Below, one piece after another: positions 53,838 through 63,320 of a stretch of 64,000 nt of DNA; the first letter of the stretch is position 1; each line of letters begins with the position of its first letter. The notes below the pieces were generated by a model. It worked only from the letters and a program-made list of their open reading frames with translations, ran no database searches and was not told the origin of the DNA. The stretch covers positions 1-64,000 of the forward strand of contig JAHZGH010000010.1 in assembly GCA_019420905.1 (NCBI GenBank), given 5' to 3'. This DNA comes from Succinivibrionaceae bacterium (GTDB lineage Bacteria; Pseudomonadota; Gammaproteobacteria; Enterobacterales; Succinivibrionaceae). The translations under genes were made by a program, and so were the position numbers.

Positions 53838-53892
53838 TAATCATCAACTTTTTTAAAATTTTTTTTTATTTTAATTTCAATAAGTTAAAAAC

Positions 53893-53910
53893 AATGAAAT
53901 CGCTTTCATT
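53893..53910. promoter_or_regulatory. LacI-type operator palindrome, distal
   Basis: AATGAAA and TTTCATT flank a TCGC centre, the symmetry and central CG typical of LacI/GalR-family operators. A possible promoter overlaps its right edge (TTTACA 53911-53916, 17 nt, TAAATT 53934-53939). Confidence 0.5.
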
Positions 53911-54117
53911 TTTACAAAAAAAATTAGATAAAATAAATTTTAAAAGGTTTTTATTAAAAAAAAATACTGCAAAATTGGTTAACTTTATTTATTAAATTTC
54001 AAAGAATTAGTATTACATAATGTATCTAACTTACAGCAGCCTTTGACTTGCCTAATAGCTCATAAAACGGCATTTAAGTGCGCTAAAAAGGTAATTTATA
54101 GTTATTTTATAAGCTAG

Positions 54118-54145
54118 TTGTCATTAAAATTTTTCACAATATAAT
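54118..54145 (+). promoter_or_regulatory. sglT promoter
   Basis: TTGTCA (54118-54123), 16-nt spacer, TATAAT (54140-54145). Predicted start of transcription near 54152, about 70 nt before the sglT ATG. Confidence 0.65.
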
Positions 54146-54152
54146 ATCAATT

Positions 54153-54164
54153 GTAAACGGTTAC
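54153..54164. promoter_or_regulatory. LacI-type operator over the sglT start site
   Basis: GTAAACGGTTAC: GTAA and TTAC arms with a central CG, as in GalR/CcpA-like sites. Placed right at the predicted transcription start, where a bound repressor would block initiation. Confidence 0.55.
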
Positions 54165-54224
54165 CTGTAATTGCATAACCGCGATTTACAGGAGCAGATA
54201 TATATTTTTTTTAGGTGAGTAATA

Positions 54225-55874
54225 ATGGAAAATGTAACTTCCGGACTTACTACCATTGATTATGCAATCTTTGGTATCTATGTTCTCGCAATTATTGTGG
54301 TTGGTTTGGCTGTTTCTCACAAAAACAGACAAAGCACCGAAGGCTACTTCTTAGCAGGTAAATCTATCCCTTGGTGGGCTGTAGGTTCATCCTTAATTGC
54401 CGCTAACATCTCCGCTGAGCAGTTCATCGGTATGTCAGGTTCAGGCTTCGTCATCGGTTTTGGTATTGCCGCTTATGAGTTCATGGCTGCTATTACCTTA
54501 ATCTTAGTCGGTAAATACTTCCTGCCAATTTTCATCGAGAAGGGCATTTACACCATCCCAGAGTTCGTTGAAAAGCGCTTCAACAAAAATTTAAAGACTA
54601 TCTTAGCTATCTTCTGGATCTGCTTATACGTCTTCGTTAACCTCTCCTCTGTCTTATACTTAGGCGGTTTAGCTTTAGAAACCATCTTAGGCATTCCTAT
54701 GATGTATACCATCTTAGGTTTAGCTGCCTTTGCTTTAATCTATTCCGTATACGGCGGCTTATCTGCTGTAGTTTGGACTGACGTTATTCAGGTTGCCGTT
54801 TTAGTTATCGGCGGTGTTGCAACTTCATACTTAGCCATTTCCTTCGTTGGCGGTGGTGAAGGCTTCTTTGCCGGCTTAGGCAAGATGATTAGCAATACCC
54901 CTGATCACTTCGAAATGATTTTAAGTCAAGATAACCCTCAGTTCAGCAACTTGCCTGGTATTGCTGTTCTCATCGGCGGTATGTGGGTTGCTAATCTCTA
55001 CTACTGGGGCTTCAATCAGTACATCATTCAGCGTACTTTTGCCGCTAAGTCTATTGACGAAGCTCAAAAGGGTTTAGCTTTCGCCGCTTTCTTAAAGTTA
55101 ATCACCCCGGTTATTGTCTGCTTACCAGGCATGGCTGCTTACTACATTATCGTTTATGACCCGACCCTCTTAGCCTCTTTAGGTGAGATCGCTCAGCACA
55201 ATGTTCCGGATTTAGCTCACCCTGACCGTGCATATCCTTGGGTTGCTCAGTTATTACCTGTCGGTATTAAGGGTATGGTATTCGCTGCCTTATCAGCTGC
55301 TATCGTATCTTCCTTAGCCTCTATGTTAAACTCCACTGCAACAATCTTCACTATGGACGTTTACAAAGAGTATATCGACAAGAATGCTTCTGATACCAAG
55401 CTTGTAAATGTTGGCCGTTGCTCTGCTGTTGTTGCCTTAGTTATCGCTATTTTCATCGCTCCGATGTTAGGCTCCTTAGGCCAGGCATTCCAGTTCATCC
55501 AAGAGTACACTGGCGTTGTATCTCCTGGTATTCTCGCCGTATTCCTCTGCGGTCTCTTCTATAAGAAGACCACTTCTAACGGTGCTATCGCTGGCGTATT
55601 AGCTTCCATCGTAATTGCTTTACTCTTAAAGTTCTTACCTATCAACATGCCGTTCTTAGATCAGATGATGTACACCTTGATCCTCTCTATGGCTGTTATC
55701 GTATTCGTCTCCCTCTCTAGCTCTGATGTTGATGATGACGAGAAGGGCATTGTATTAACTGCTAAGACCTTCAAGACATCTGGAAGTTTCGCCGTAGCTT
55801 CTTATGCAATCCTTCTGATTGTTGTTTTAATCTACGTTGCTTTCTGGAATACAAACATAGGCTTTGCTTTCTAA
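54225..55874 (+). CDS. sglT: Sodium/sugar symporter, vSGLT type
   Basis: SLC5-family Na+-coupled galactose/glucose importer, 549 aa. Nearly collinear with Vibrio parahaemolyticus vSGLT: YFLAGKSIPWWAVGSSLIAA, NISAEQFIGMSGSG, then GIYTIPEFVEKRFN and NLYYWGFNQYIIQRT. Sugar-binding Q66 and E85 correspond to vSGLT Q69 and E88 at a constant offset. About 14 helices. Codon choice is visibly more biased toward C-ending Phe, Ile and Val codons than in neighbouring genes, which suggests high expression. Controlled by the promoter/operator region upstream; a strong terminator follows. Confidence 0.95.
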   Translation: MENVTSGLTTIDYAIFGIYVLAIIVVGLAVSHKNRQSTEGYFLAGKSIPWWAVGSSLIAANISAEQFIGMSGSGFVIGFGIAAYEFMAAITLILVGKYFLPIFIEKGIYTIPEFVEKRFNKNLKTILAIFWICLYVFVNLSSVLYLGGLALETILGIPMMYTILGLAAFALIYSVYGGLSAVVWTDVIQVAVLVIGGVATSYLAISFVGGGEGFFAGLGKMISNTPDHFEMILSQDNPQFSNLPGIAVLIGGMWVANLYYWGFNQYIIQRTFAAKSIDEAQKGLAFAAFLKLITPVIVCLPGMAAYYIIVYDPTLLASLGEIAQHNVPDLAHPDRAYPWVAQLLPVGIKGMVFAALSAAIVSSLASMLNSTATIFTMDVYKEYIDKNASDTKLVNVGRCSAVVALVIAIFIAPMLGSLGQAFQFIQEYTGVVSPGILAVFLCGLFYKKTTSNGAIAGVLASIVIALLLKFLPINMPFLDQMMYTLILSMAVIVFVSLSSSDVDDDEKGIVLTAKTFKTSGSFAVASYAILLIVVLIYVAFWNTNIGFAF

Positions 55875-55897
55875 TAAGTATTAGATAAATAAAATCA

Positions 55898-55927
55898 AGT
55901 CCTGCTCTTAGAGCAGGACTTTTTTTT
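55898..55927 (+). terminator. sglT terminator
   Basis: AGTCCTGCTC (55898-55907) pairs with GAGCAGGACT (55911-55920), loop TTA, then TTTTTTT. Confidence 0.92.
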
Positions 55928-56002
55928 ACAAAAAATTTATTTTTATTATTGCAAAATTTAATATTTGAACTAAATTAAATAATGTCAGATGAGGCACAGC
56001 TT

Positions 56003-56285
56003 CTAAGCGTTACCTTGACAGCTTTCAGCTTGCGGTCGCTTCCCAAAAAAATTTAAGTCCTCATTAGACACAGTATGCAAAAAGCAGAAAGTTTTTTCAT
56101 TAGACTGATGTTTTTGACATAACGCATACGCATACGGCTGACGGAGAGATCCCCAGCCGTTTTGTTTTGCAAAAAACATATACTGCTTAAAATTTTCAGG
56201 ATTAGGAAGCTTAGACTTTAAAAAAAATATTTTCGCTATCTTCTTTTATTACATCTCGTAATATCCTTAAACGCTGTAAATTGTC
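56003..56285 (-). pseudogene. Probable frameshifted gene remnant downstream of rnd
   Basis: Two abutting minus-strand frames read as natural protein. 56285-56216 gives LQRLRILRDVIKEDSENIFF. After a T8 homopolymer, a shifted frame from 56215 gives SKLPNPENFKQYMFFAKQNG, continuing to a TAG at 56003. Neither part has a proper start codon except an internal ATG at 56179, which would give a 58-aa protein. Amino-acid composition is ordinary and codon use matches the region. I do not recognise the family. An intact 58-aa gene, or a sequencing error in the homopolymer, are alternatives. The remaining sequence between sglT and rnd is unassigned. Confidence 0.4.
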
Positions 56286-56292
56286 TAAGATA

Positions 56293-57447
56293 CTAAATTC
56301 CCTTTTTTAAGTAATCTTTATCTATAGATCCAATACACAAAGCTCTCCAGCCTTGCTCTAATTGAGAAACTCCGCCTTTTCTTTGTACATAAAGATACTC
56401 GTGAATATAAAATTTCTGCAGCAGAAGCTCTGAACTAATTTTACCTGCTAAAGCCTTTTCTTCTAATAGATGTTTAAGTCGGCGAGCTTCATCAGCCCCC
56501 TCTTTTGTATTTACTACAAAATCATACGGATTCTTTAATATTACATAATCCGTTTTAGCTATAGCTTCTTTTACCCAGCTTATAACAAGCTTGCCGTATT
56601 GACGAATTGCTCCCCACTTTAATCTGCATGATGCCAAGCCCTGATAAGTCAAGGGCGTAGCTACTGCTACTTGTACAATACATTTATTAGACAAGACTCT
56701 GCTTACAGCAACATTATTTTCCCGAACAAACAACTCCCGCTTATAACAAAGGTAAGATAAAATCTGCAGCTGCTTGCTTGTAAGCGAACCTGCACCTGAT
56801 ATATACATATAAATATCTTCAGGAGCAATCTCTTTCTGAGCCTGCACAACTAAATCTCGCATATGCATGAAAAACCATTGCAGACGCTTATCATTTTTCT
56901 CACAGGTTGAAAGCAAATTCTTATATAGATCTTCTAAATAAGCAACATCACAGGCTGCATATAAAATCTGAGCATTGCTCAAAGGACGTACCGACCAGTC
57001 AGATCTAGTCTCAGACTTATCTAAAGATATATTAAGCCGCTCCTGTAAAGAGCTTTGCAAGCCTTGACTATAGGAAATTCCTAAAAATGACTGCAGTAAT
57101 TGAATATCAGCTATTTTTGCAGGCAAGCATTCTTGAAGATTATGGCTTTTACAATAATGAAAAATAACCTCCACATCTTCTCGACAGGAAAACATCAGAA
57201 TACAAGCTTTAGAATTATTTAAAGAATAAAAAAGCTGGCTTAAATCAAAATTCAAAGGATCAACCAGATACGATATACCGTGTATATTGAGCTGCAGCAG
57301 ATCAAAAATAGGATAATATGTTTTTGTCCTAGTAAATTCTGTATCTAGAGAAATAAAATCATCAGCATCTAAACTAGCTATTAAAGAAGAAAGCGCTGCT
57401 AGCGCTTCCTCATTATCAATCATTTCAATATTTCGAGGAAAACTCAT
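56293..57447 (-). CDS. rnd: Ribonuclease D
   Basis: 3'-5' exoribonuclease of the DEDD family involved in tRNA 3'-end maturation, 384 aa. Exo motifs: I FISLDTEFTRTKTYYP, II near LMFSCREDVEVIF, III LYAACDVAYLEDLY. Two C-terminal HRDC domains, the first with LTSKQLQILSYLCYKRELF. Last gene of gyrA-serC-fadD-rnd, 12 nt after fadD; fadD-rnd is also the E. coli order. Confidence 0.9.
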   Translation of the reverse strand: MSFPRNIEMIDNEEALAALSSLIASLDADDFISLDTEFTRTKTYYPIFDLLQLNIHGISYLVDPLNFDLSQLFYSLNNSKACILMFSCREDVEVIFHYCKSHNLQECLPAKIADIQLLQSFLGISYSQGLQSSLQERLNISLDKSETRSDWSVRPLSNAQILYAACDVAYLEDLYKNLLSTCEKNDKRLQWFFMHMRDLVVQAQKEIAPEDIYMYISGAGSLTSKQLQILSYLCYKRELFVRENNVAVSRVLSNKCIVQVAVATPLTYQGLASCRLKWGAIRQYGKLVISWVKEAIAKTDYVILKNPYDFVVNTKEGADEARRLKHLLEEKALAGKISSELLLQKFYIHEYLYVQRKGGVSQLEQGWRALCIGSIDKDYLKKGI

Positions 57448-57459
57448 GCTAAAACTTAT

Positions 57460-59154
57460 TTATGAGGATTTTCTTTGAGGCTCACGCAAATACCTGCGCA
57501 TTACCTTACCTACAGGAGATTTAGGTAATTCGCTGACAAATTCGATATATTTAGGCAATTTATATCCTGTAAGATAACGCTTACAAAAAACTAATAACTC
57601 ATAAATAGTCAAATTAGGATCTTTTTTGACTACAAAAAGTTTTATTGCCTCTCCTGTTGTCTTAGACGGCACTCCGACTACAGCACATTCTAAAACGCGT
57701 GGATTCAAACTTAAAACATCTTCAATTTCTGAAGGAAAAACATTAAAACCTGACACCAAGATCATATCCTTTAAACGATCAATGATCTTAATATAGCCCC
57801 CCTCCTGCCAAACAGCAATATCGCCTGTACGCAGCCAGCCATTATCAAAAATATTGCGCGTTTCCTCTGGATTGCGATAATAGCCAAGCATAACCTGTGG
57901 CCCTTTAAATTCAAGCTCTCCTGGAACCCCTAAAGAAGTAATCTCATCTCGTGTATTAGGATCAACAATACGCGCTAAAGTTGATGGAACAGGAAGACCA
58001 ATTGAACCTGTATATTCATGCGTAGTATAAGGATTTACACAGCATAATGGCGAACACTCAGTCAAGCCGTAACCTTCTAAAATAGCTAAGCCGGTAGTTG
58101 CTAAAAAGCGTTCCGCTACTCCTTTTTGCACAGCAGCTCCACCGCCTACAACTAAGCGCAGCTTTTTAAGCTTGACTTTAGAAAAAACATCATGATTCAG
58201 CATAGCGTTATATAGAGTATTAACACCAGTCATGATTGAAATCTCAGGATGTCGCTTTAAAATCTTAACTGTAGTTTTAAGGTCTCTAGCATCAACAATC
58301 AAAATTCCAGTACTGCCTAAAAAGAAGCCGAACATCATATTTATAGTCATGGCAAAAATATGATACAAAGGCAATGCTGTAAGTAAAGTTTCTTCGCCTC
58401 TATTTATAGCAGGGCCATACATAGCATAAGTCTGAGCTACGTTGCTTAAGATATTTTTATGTGTAAGCATTGCTCCTTTAGGTTTGCCTGTAGTGCCTCC
58501 TGTATACTGCAAAAACGCAATATCATCAAGGCTGACATCTACTTTTTCAAGCCTATAATTAGAATTACTTTTTAAAATATCTTTAAAAAAAATAAAGTTT
58601 TCTTTTTCGTAAGCATCTACTAAATGCCTTACATGCTTGACCACAAAATCAACAAGCGCACCCTTAAATAGACCAAGGCAATCGCCCAAAGATGTTAAAA
58701 TAACAGCCTTTAAATTAAGATGCTTGCGAACATTTATTAAAGTATTAGCTTTAGTATCTAAAGCTAATACATACTCTGTCCTCGAATCTTTTAAAACGCT
58801 TTCAATCTCGCGCTCAGTATACAAAGGATTAATATTCACCACTTTAAGTCCTAACTTTAAAGCAGCAAATACAGCTATTGGATATTGAATGGTATTAGGC
58901 AGGATAATCGCAAAATGCTCGCCCTTTTTAATCTTAAGCTCATGCTGCAGATAGGCGGCAAAGCGATTTACATAAATTGACAGCTCACCATAGCTTATAG
59001 CTTTTTCAAAGCTTATATAAGCTTTATGACTGCTAAATGCCTGCGTGATGCTGTCAAACATAGCGCCGATATTCTCATAGCAACAGCCTTTTATTTCGTG
59101 CGGAACATCCAAAGGATAGCTTTGATACCAAAAATTATGGCTGTACTTTTCCAT
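57460..59154 (-). CDS. fadD: Long-chain fatty-acid--CoA ligase
   Basis: Acyl-CoA synthetase of the ANL superfamily, 564 aa, E. coli FadD length. AMP-binding P-loop YTGGTTGKPKGAMLTHKN, LTALPLYHIFAMTIN, GYGLTECSPL, and the FadD signature NGWLRTGDIAVWQEGGYIKI; catalytic lysine in SPVGKVMRR near the end. Activates exogenous fatty acids at the inner membrane. No beta-oxidation genes are nearby, so the product may feed phospholipid synthesis instead. Begins 14 nt after serC. Confidence 0.93.
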   Translation of the reverse strand: MEKYSHNFWYQSYPLDVPHEIKGCCYENIGAMFDSITQAFSSHKAYISFEKAISYGELSIYVNRFAAYLQHELKIKKGEHFAIILPNTIQYPIAVFAALKLGLKVVNINPLYTEREIESVLKDSRTEYVLALDTKANTLINVRKHLNLKAVILTSLGDCLGLFKGALVDFVVKHVRHLVDAYEKENFIFFKDILKSNSNYRLEKVDVSLDDIAFLQYTGGTTGKPKGAMLTHKNILSNVAQTYAMYGPAINRGEETLLTALPLYHIFAMTINMMFGFFLGSTGILIVDARDLKTTVKILKRHPEISIMTGVNTLYNAMLNHDVFSKVKLKKLRLVVGGGAAVQKGVAERFLATTGLAILEGYGLTECSPLCCVNPYTTHEYTGSIGLPVPSTLARIVDPNTRDEITSLGVPGELEFKGPQVMLGYYRNPEETRNIFDNGWLRTGDIAVWQEGGYIKIIDRLKDMILVSGFNVFPSEIEDVLSLNPRVLECAVVGVPSKTTGEAIKLFVVKKDPNLTIYELLVFCKRYLTGYKLPKYIEFVSELPKSPVGKVMRRYLREPQRKSS

Positions 59155-59168
59155 ATCAGCGTCCTTAT

Positions 59169-60257
59169 TTATTTATGACTCTCGGCAAATTCCTTTAAGA
59201 ATTTTACTAACGCCTCAACTCCCTCATACGGCATTGCATTATAAATGCTAGCTCTCATACCACCTAAAACCTTATGACCTTTAAGGCCGATTAAATTAGC
59301 CTCTTTTGCTTTAGCTAAGAACTCATTATTTAAAAGTTCGTTCTTAAGCGTAAAAACGCAGTTAACTCGAGAGCGGCTCTGAGGAGCAATCGGGCAATTA
59401 TAAAAATCAGTACTGTCTATATAACTATATAATAGTTCAGACTTAGCCAAATTGCGTTTTTGCATGCCTTCAACACCACCCATCTTTATAATCCAGCGGA
59501 AGTTCAGCATAGCCATATACCAAGAGAAAGTACACGGGGTGTTATACATGGAATCATATTGAGAGAGCACAGACCAATCAAGCACAGAAGGGCAATATTT
59601 TCGACTGCGTCCCAATAAATCTTCCCTTACTATAGTTATAGTCATTCCTGCAGGTGCAACGTTTTTCTGTACGCCAAAGATAATAGCTCCAAAACGGCTT
59701 ACATCGATAGGACGCGTCAGTATATCAGAAGACATATCCGCAATTAAGGGCACATCACCGGTATCGGGAAGCTCAAACATTTCAAGGCCATTTACAGTCT
59801 CATTAATGCAGCAATAAGCATAGCTTGCCCCCTCAGTAACCTTCATGGCACTGTAATCAATATAGTACTTGCCATTTTCATCTTTTGGTGAACATTCATG
59901 CAAAATAGCCTTGCCATAACGCTCAGCACATTCTTTATAAGCGCAGCGAGACCAATGACCGGTAACAAAGTAATCAGCAAAGCCATCTTCCGGGAGAAGA
60001 TTCATTGGAATAGCTGCAAACTGGCCGCGTCCGCCGCCCTGCTCAAATAAAATCTTATAATTTGCAGGAACATTCAAAAGCTTACGTAAATTTTCTTCTG
60101 CCTCTTTGGCAACTGCAGTAAATTCAGCAGAACGATGAGATAGCTCAACAACACCTACTCCCATACCATTAAAGCTTGTAAATTCCTGCTGAGCATGCTC
60201 CATTACTTCAGACGGCAACATGCACGGACCGGCAGCATAATTCCATGGTTTAGTCAT
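59169..60257 (-). CDS. serC: Phosphoserine aminotransferase
   Basis: PLP enzyme of serine synthesis, which also makes 4-phosphohydroxythreonine in vitamin B6 synthesis just after PdxB. 362 aa. N-terminus WNYAAGPCMLPSEV; PLP lysine K198 in FGVQKNVAPAG, the same number as E. coli; FEQGGGRGQFAAIPMNLL and TPCTFSWYMAMLNFRWI are intact. Overlaps the end of gyrA by 8 nt; gyrA-serC linkage is known in pseudomonads. Confidence 0.96.
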   Translation of the reverse strand: MTKPWNYAAGPCMLPSEVMEHAQQEFTSFNGMGVGVVELSHRSAEFTAVAKEAEENLRKLLNVPANYKILFEQGGGRGQFAAIPMNLLPEDGFADYFVTGHWSRCAYKECAERYGKAILHECSPKDENGKYYIDYSAMKVTEGASYAYCCINETVNGLEMFELPDTGDVPLIADMSSDILTRPIDVSRFGAIIFGVQKNVAPAGMTITIVREDLLGRSRKYCPSVLDWSVLSQYDSMYNTPCTFSWYMAMLNFRWIIKMGGVEGMQKRNLAKSELLYSYIDSTDFYNCPIAPQSRSRVNCVFTLKNELLNNEFLAKAKEANLIGLKGHKVLGGMRASIYNAMPYEGVEALVKFLKEFAESHK

Positions 60258-63144
60258 TCATATTCTCCTTTTTCTGTGAATCATCCGACTCTTTTGGCAG
60301 ATTTTCTGAGGCTAAAGAAATTTCCTGCTGAACAGATTCCTTTTCCTGCATTTCTTTTATAGCTTGTTTTTCAAGAGCTCTCGCCTGAGCAGTCTTACGG
60401 CTATTTTCAACTACATTTTCAGGAATAGCCTGAAGGCCTACGACTTGAGCATCATCCATGCGCATTAAAATAACGCCAGAAGCACTGCGTCCGCACTCGC
60501 GAATAGTATTCATAGGAGATCTAATTAAAATGCCTGTATCAGTGATAAGCATAAATTCACTCTCATCATCTGCTTTTACGGCTCCTATGACTGCACCATT
60601 ACGCTCTAAGTTACGAATTGCAAATACACCTTGACCACCACGATTGCGCAGGGCAAGAGTATCAAGAGCAATTCGTTTGCCAAAGCCATTAGCTGTTGCA
60701 ATAAGGCACTGCGTACAAGAATCATTCGGAGGCAGCACAATCATGGAAACAACCTTTGCATCACCAATTAAGCGAATACCGCGGATTCCTGCAGAATTAC
60801 GTCCAGAAGGTCTTACTCCCGATCCATTATGACGGGAAAGTCCTTCGTTAGCATCATTATCCTCAGAATTCTCTAAATTATCTATGCATTCCTCATCTTC
60901 GGCAGCATCCTTTGAGGCTTTATAATACTCACAGAAATGAATAGCACGGCCGTCTGAAGTAAATAGATAGATATCATCATCACCGCTTGAAATTTCAACG
61001 CCAATAAGCTCATCGCCTTCAGCAAGATTAATGGCCTTAATACCGCGATCGCCTCCGCGCTTAACAAAGCTTTCAAAAGCCGAAACCGGAGTTTTCTTTA
61101 CTAAACCCTTAGAGGTTGCGTACATAAAATACGTATCCTCTTCAAACTTAGATACAGGCAGCATAGCTGTAATACGCTCGTTTTCAGCGATTTCGAATAC
61201 ATTTTGTACAGGCCTGCCTCTCCAGGTGCGATTTTCTGATGTCGGCAAATCATAAACAATAGAAATAAAAGCTCGGCCTAGATTAGTAAAGCACAGCATC
61301 TTATCGTGAGTATTTGCTACTACGACATTATTGATAAAATCCTCTTCCTTTAAAGAAGCTGCTCTGCGCCCCTTACCTCCGTGAGCTTGACTCTCATAAG
61401 AAGCTATATCCTGATACTTTATATAGCCTTGATAAGATAAAGTAACAATAACATCCTGCTTAGCAATTAAATCAGCCTTATTAAAGTTACCGTCGTCATT
61501 AACAAAATTAGAGCGGCGAGGAGATGCAAACTCATTCTTACAAGCAATCAAATCCTCACGAATAACTCTCTTCATGCGCTCAGGATTATTCAAAATATCC
61601 AGATAATCGCGGATATTCACCAATAAGCTCTTATAATCTCCTAAAATCTCATCTGAAGCTAAATGAGTTAAGCGCGATAACTGCAGGGCCAAAATGGCTC
61701 GAGCCTGAGCATCTGAGAGATAATACTTGCCGTCAATATAGCCGCAGTCATCACCTATTCCCTGAGGAGTGGTAATATTCTTTCCCTCTGGCGTACGCTC
61801 AATTAATGCATTGATTTTTGAGCCATCCCATGGCTCTTGCTTTAAAAGCTCCCTAGCCTCATCTTGATTCTGCGATGAAGTAATTAAATCTATAACTCGC
61901 TGAATATTTGCTTTAGCAACCATCAAGCCTTCCGCTACATGCGCACGACGACGATCTTGACGTAATAAATAAACAGTTCTGCGGGTAACGACTTCACGGC
62001 GGAATTTAATGAACTCCTTTAAAACTTCCATCAAGGATAGCTGTCGCGGATGGTTGTTAACTAAGGCAACCATATTTATCCAGAAAGAAGACTGCAGCAT
62101 AGTCTGCGAATAAAGATTATTTAATACCGCCTCTTCATAAGCATCACGCTTAAGATCAATGGCAATGCGTACAGCATTGTCCTTATCAGACAAATCATTG
62201 ACCTCTGCTATGCCTTCGATTTTCTTTTCACGGACTAATTGAGCAATCTGCTTGACGATATCAACCTTATGAACAACATAAGGGATCTCGTCAACAATAA
62301 TAGTCTTACGGCCTGACTTATCCGTTTCAACATGAGTACGAGAACGAATTACGCAACGGCCACGACCTGTAGCGTATGCCTGCTTAATGCCATCATTACC
62401 AACAATAAGTCCGCCTGTAGGGAAATCCGGGCCAGGAATATACTGCATCAACTCGTCTAAAGTAAGCTCCGGATTATCTAATAAGGCAACAGTTCCATCA
62501 ATAATCTCTCCTAAATTATGCGGAGGAATATTAGTGGCCATACCTACGGCAATTCCTGAGGAGCCATTAACAAGCAAGTTAGGGAAACGAGTCGGCAGAA
62601 CTTCAGGAATCTGCTCATTACCGTCGTAATTTGGATAAGTATTAACAGTTTCCTTGTCAATATCAGTAAGCATAGCCTCGGCAATCTTGGTCATCTTGAT
62701 TTCGGTATAACGCATAGCTGCTGCGCCATCGCCATCAATATCACCAAAATTTCCCTGACCAAAAATTAAAGGCTCACGCATGGAAAACCATTGTGCCATG
62801 CGCACAATAGTTTCATAAACTGCAGTATCGCCATGCGGATGAAAACGGCCGATGACGTCGCCTACAATACGTGCCGATTTTTTTGTCTGCCCCGTATGCC
62901 ATACCTTAAGATCATACATATCGTAAAGAACACGACGATGTACAGGTTTCAAACCATCGCGCACATCAGGCAAAGCTCTATCCACGATCACAGACATGGC
63001 ATAATCAATAAAAGACTGTTTGAGCTCGTCCTCTAGATTGACAGTAGCAACGTCAAAATTGACGCTTTGAGAGGCTGTCTTTGGAGAGTTATCTCCTTCA
63101 CGCTCTGTAGCTTCTAAAGTCTCTTTGTCGTTTTGGTCAGACAT
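60250..63144 (-). CDS. gyrA: DNA gyrase subunit A
   Basis: Breakage-reunion subunit of gyrase, 964 aa against 875 in E. coli. Catalytic tyrosine Y146 (AAAMRYTEIK) equals E. coli Y122; the quinolone region HPHGDTAVYETIVRMAQ has T107 and E111 at E. coli positions 83 and 87. The N-terminus carries 24 extra residues. The GyrA box, QRRGGKG in E. coli, reads QAHGGKG (586-592). A roughly 30-residue acidic insert (EDEECIDNLENSEDNDANEG) interrupts the C-terminal beta-pinwheel near 743-772. First gene of a four-gene operon, divergent from rdgC. Confidence 0.96.
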   Translation of the reverse strand: MSDQNDKETLEATEREGDNSPKTASQSVNFDVATVNLEDELKQSFIDYAMSVIVDRALPDVRDGLKPVHRRVLYDMYDLKVWHTGQTKKSARIVGDVIGRFHPHGDTAVYETIVRMAQWFSMREPLIFGQGNFGDIDGDGAAAMRYTEIKMTKIAEAMLTDIDKETVNTYPNYDGNEQIPEVLPTRFPNLLVNGSSGIAVGMATNIPPHNLGEIIDGTVALLDNPELTLDELMQYIPGPDFPTGGLIVGNDGIKQAYATGRGRCVIRSRTHVETDKSGRKTIIVDEIPYVVHKVDIVKQIAQLVREKKIEGIAEVNDLSDKDNAVRIAIDLKRDAYEEAVLNNLYSQTMLQSSFWINMVALVNNHPRQLSLMEVLKEFIKFRREVVTRRTVYLLRQDRRRAHVAEGLMVAKANIQRVIDLITSSQNQDEARELLKQEPWDGSKINALIERTPEGKNITTPQGIGDDCGYIDGKYYLSDAQARAILALQLSRLTHLASDEILGDYKSLLVNIRDYLDILNNPERMKRVIREDLIACKNEFASPRRSNFVNDDGNFNKADLIAKQDVIVTLSYQGYIKYQDIASYESQAHGGKGRRAASLKEEDFINNVVVANTHDKMLCFTNLGRAFISIVYDLPTSENRTWRGRPVQNVFEIAENERITAMLPVSKFEEDTYFMYATSKGLVKKTPVSAFESFVKRGGDRGIKAINLAEGDELIGVEISSGDDDIYLFTSDGRAIHFCEYYKASKDAAEDEECIDNLENSEDNDANEGLSRHNGSGVRPSGRNSAGIRGIRLIGDAKVVSMIVLPPNDSCTQCLIATANGFGKRIALDTLALRNRGGQGVFAIRNLERNGAVIGAVKADDESEFMLITDTGILIRSPMNTIRECGRSASGVILMRMDDAQVVGLQAIPENVVENSRKTAQARALEKQAIKEMQEKESVQQEISLASENLPKESDDSQKKENMND

Positions 63145-63320
63145 TAATACTACTTCCTTAAATTTCAGTATCCAAATTGGAGGAGTTTAGCTTTTAATTA
63201 TATCAATTTTGTTAATTTTTTTCAATGAATAAGAGCTTTTGCAGGGTTCTCCGAGCTTGAAAAAAAAGCGTTTTCTAAGGATAATTAAGAAGTCTTTTTT
63301 TTATATATCGAGAAATGCTA

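Larger units (their letters stand above)
53512..54224. other. Long control region between the HNH gene and sglT
   Basis: 713 bp with no gene found. It contains a CRP-like site, two LacI-type palindromes and a good promoter, all listed separately. The rest is A/T tracts. Confidence 0.6.

Noticed and set aside
62808..62850. Quinolone-resistance substitutions in GyrA (Thr and Glu at E. coli positions 83 and 87)
   Set aside because: Thr at 83 and Glu at 87 are each normal in various wild-type gyrases, so they are not evidence of acquired resistance.
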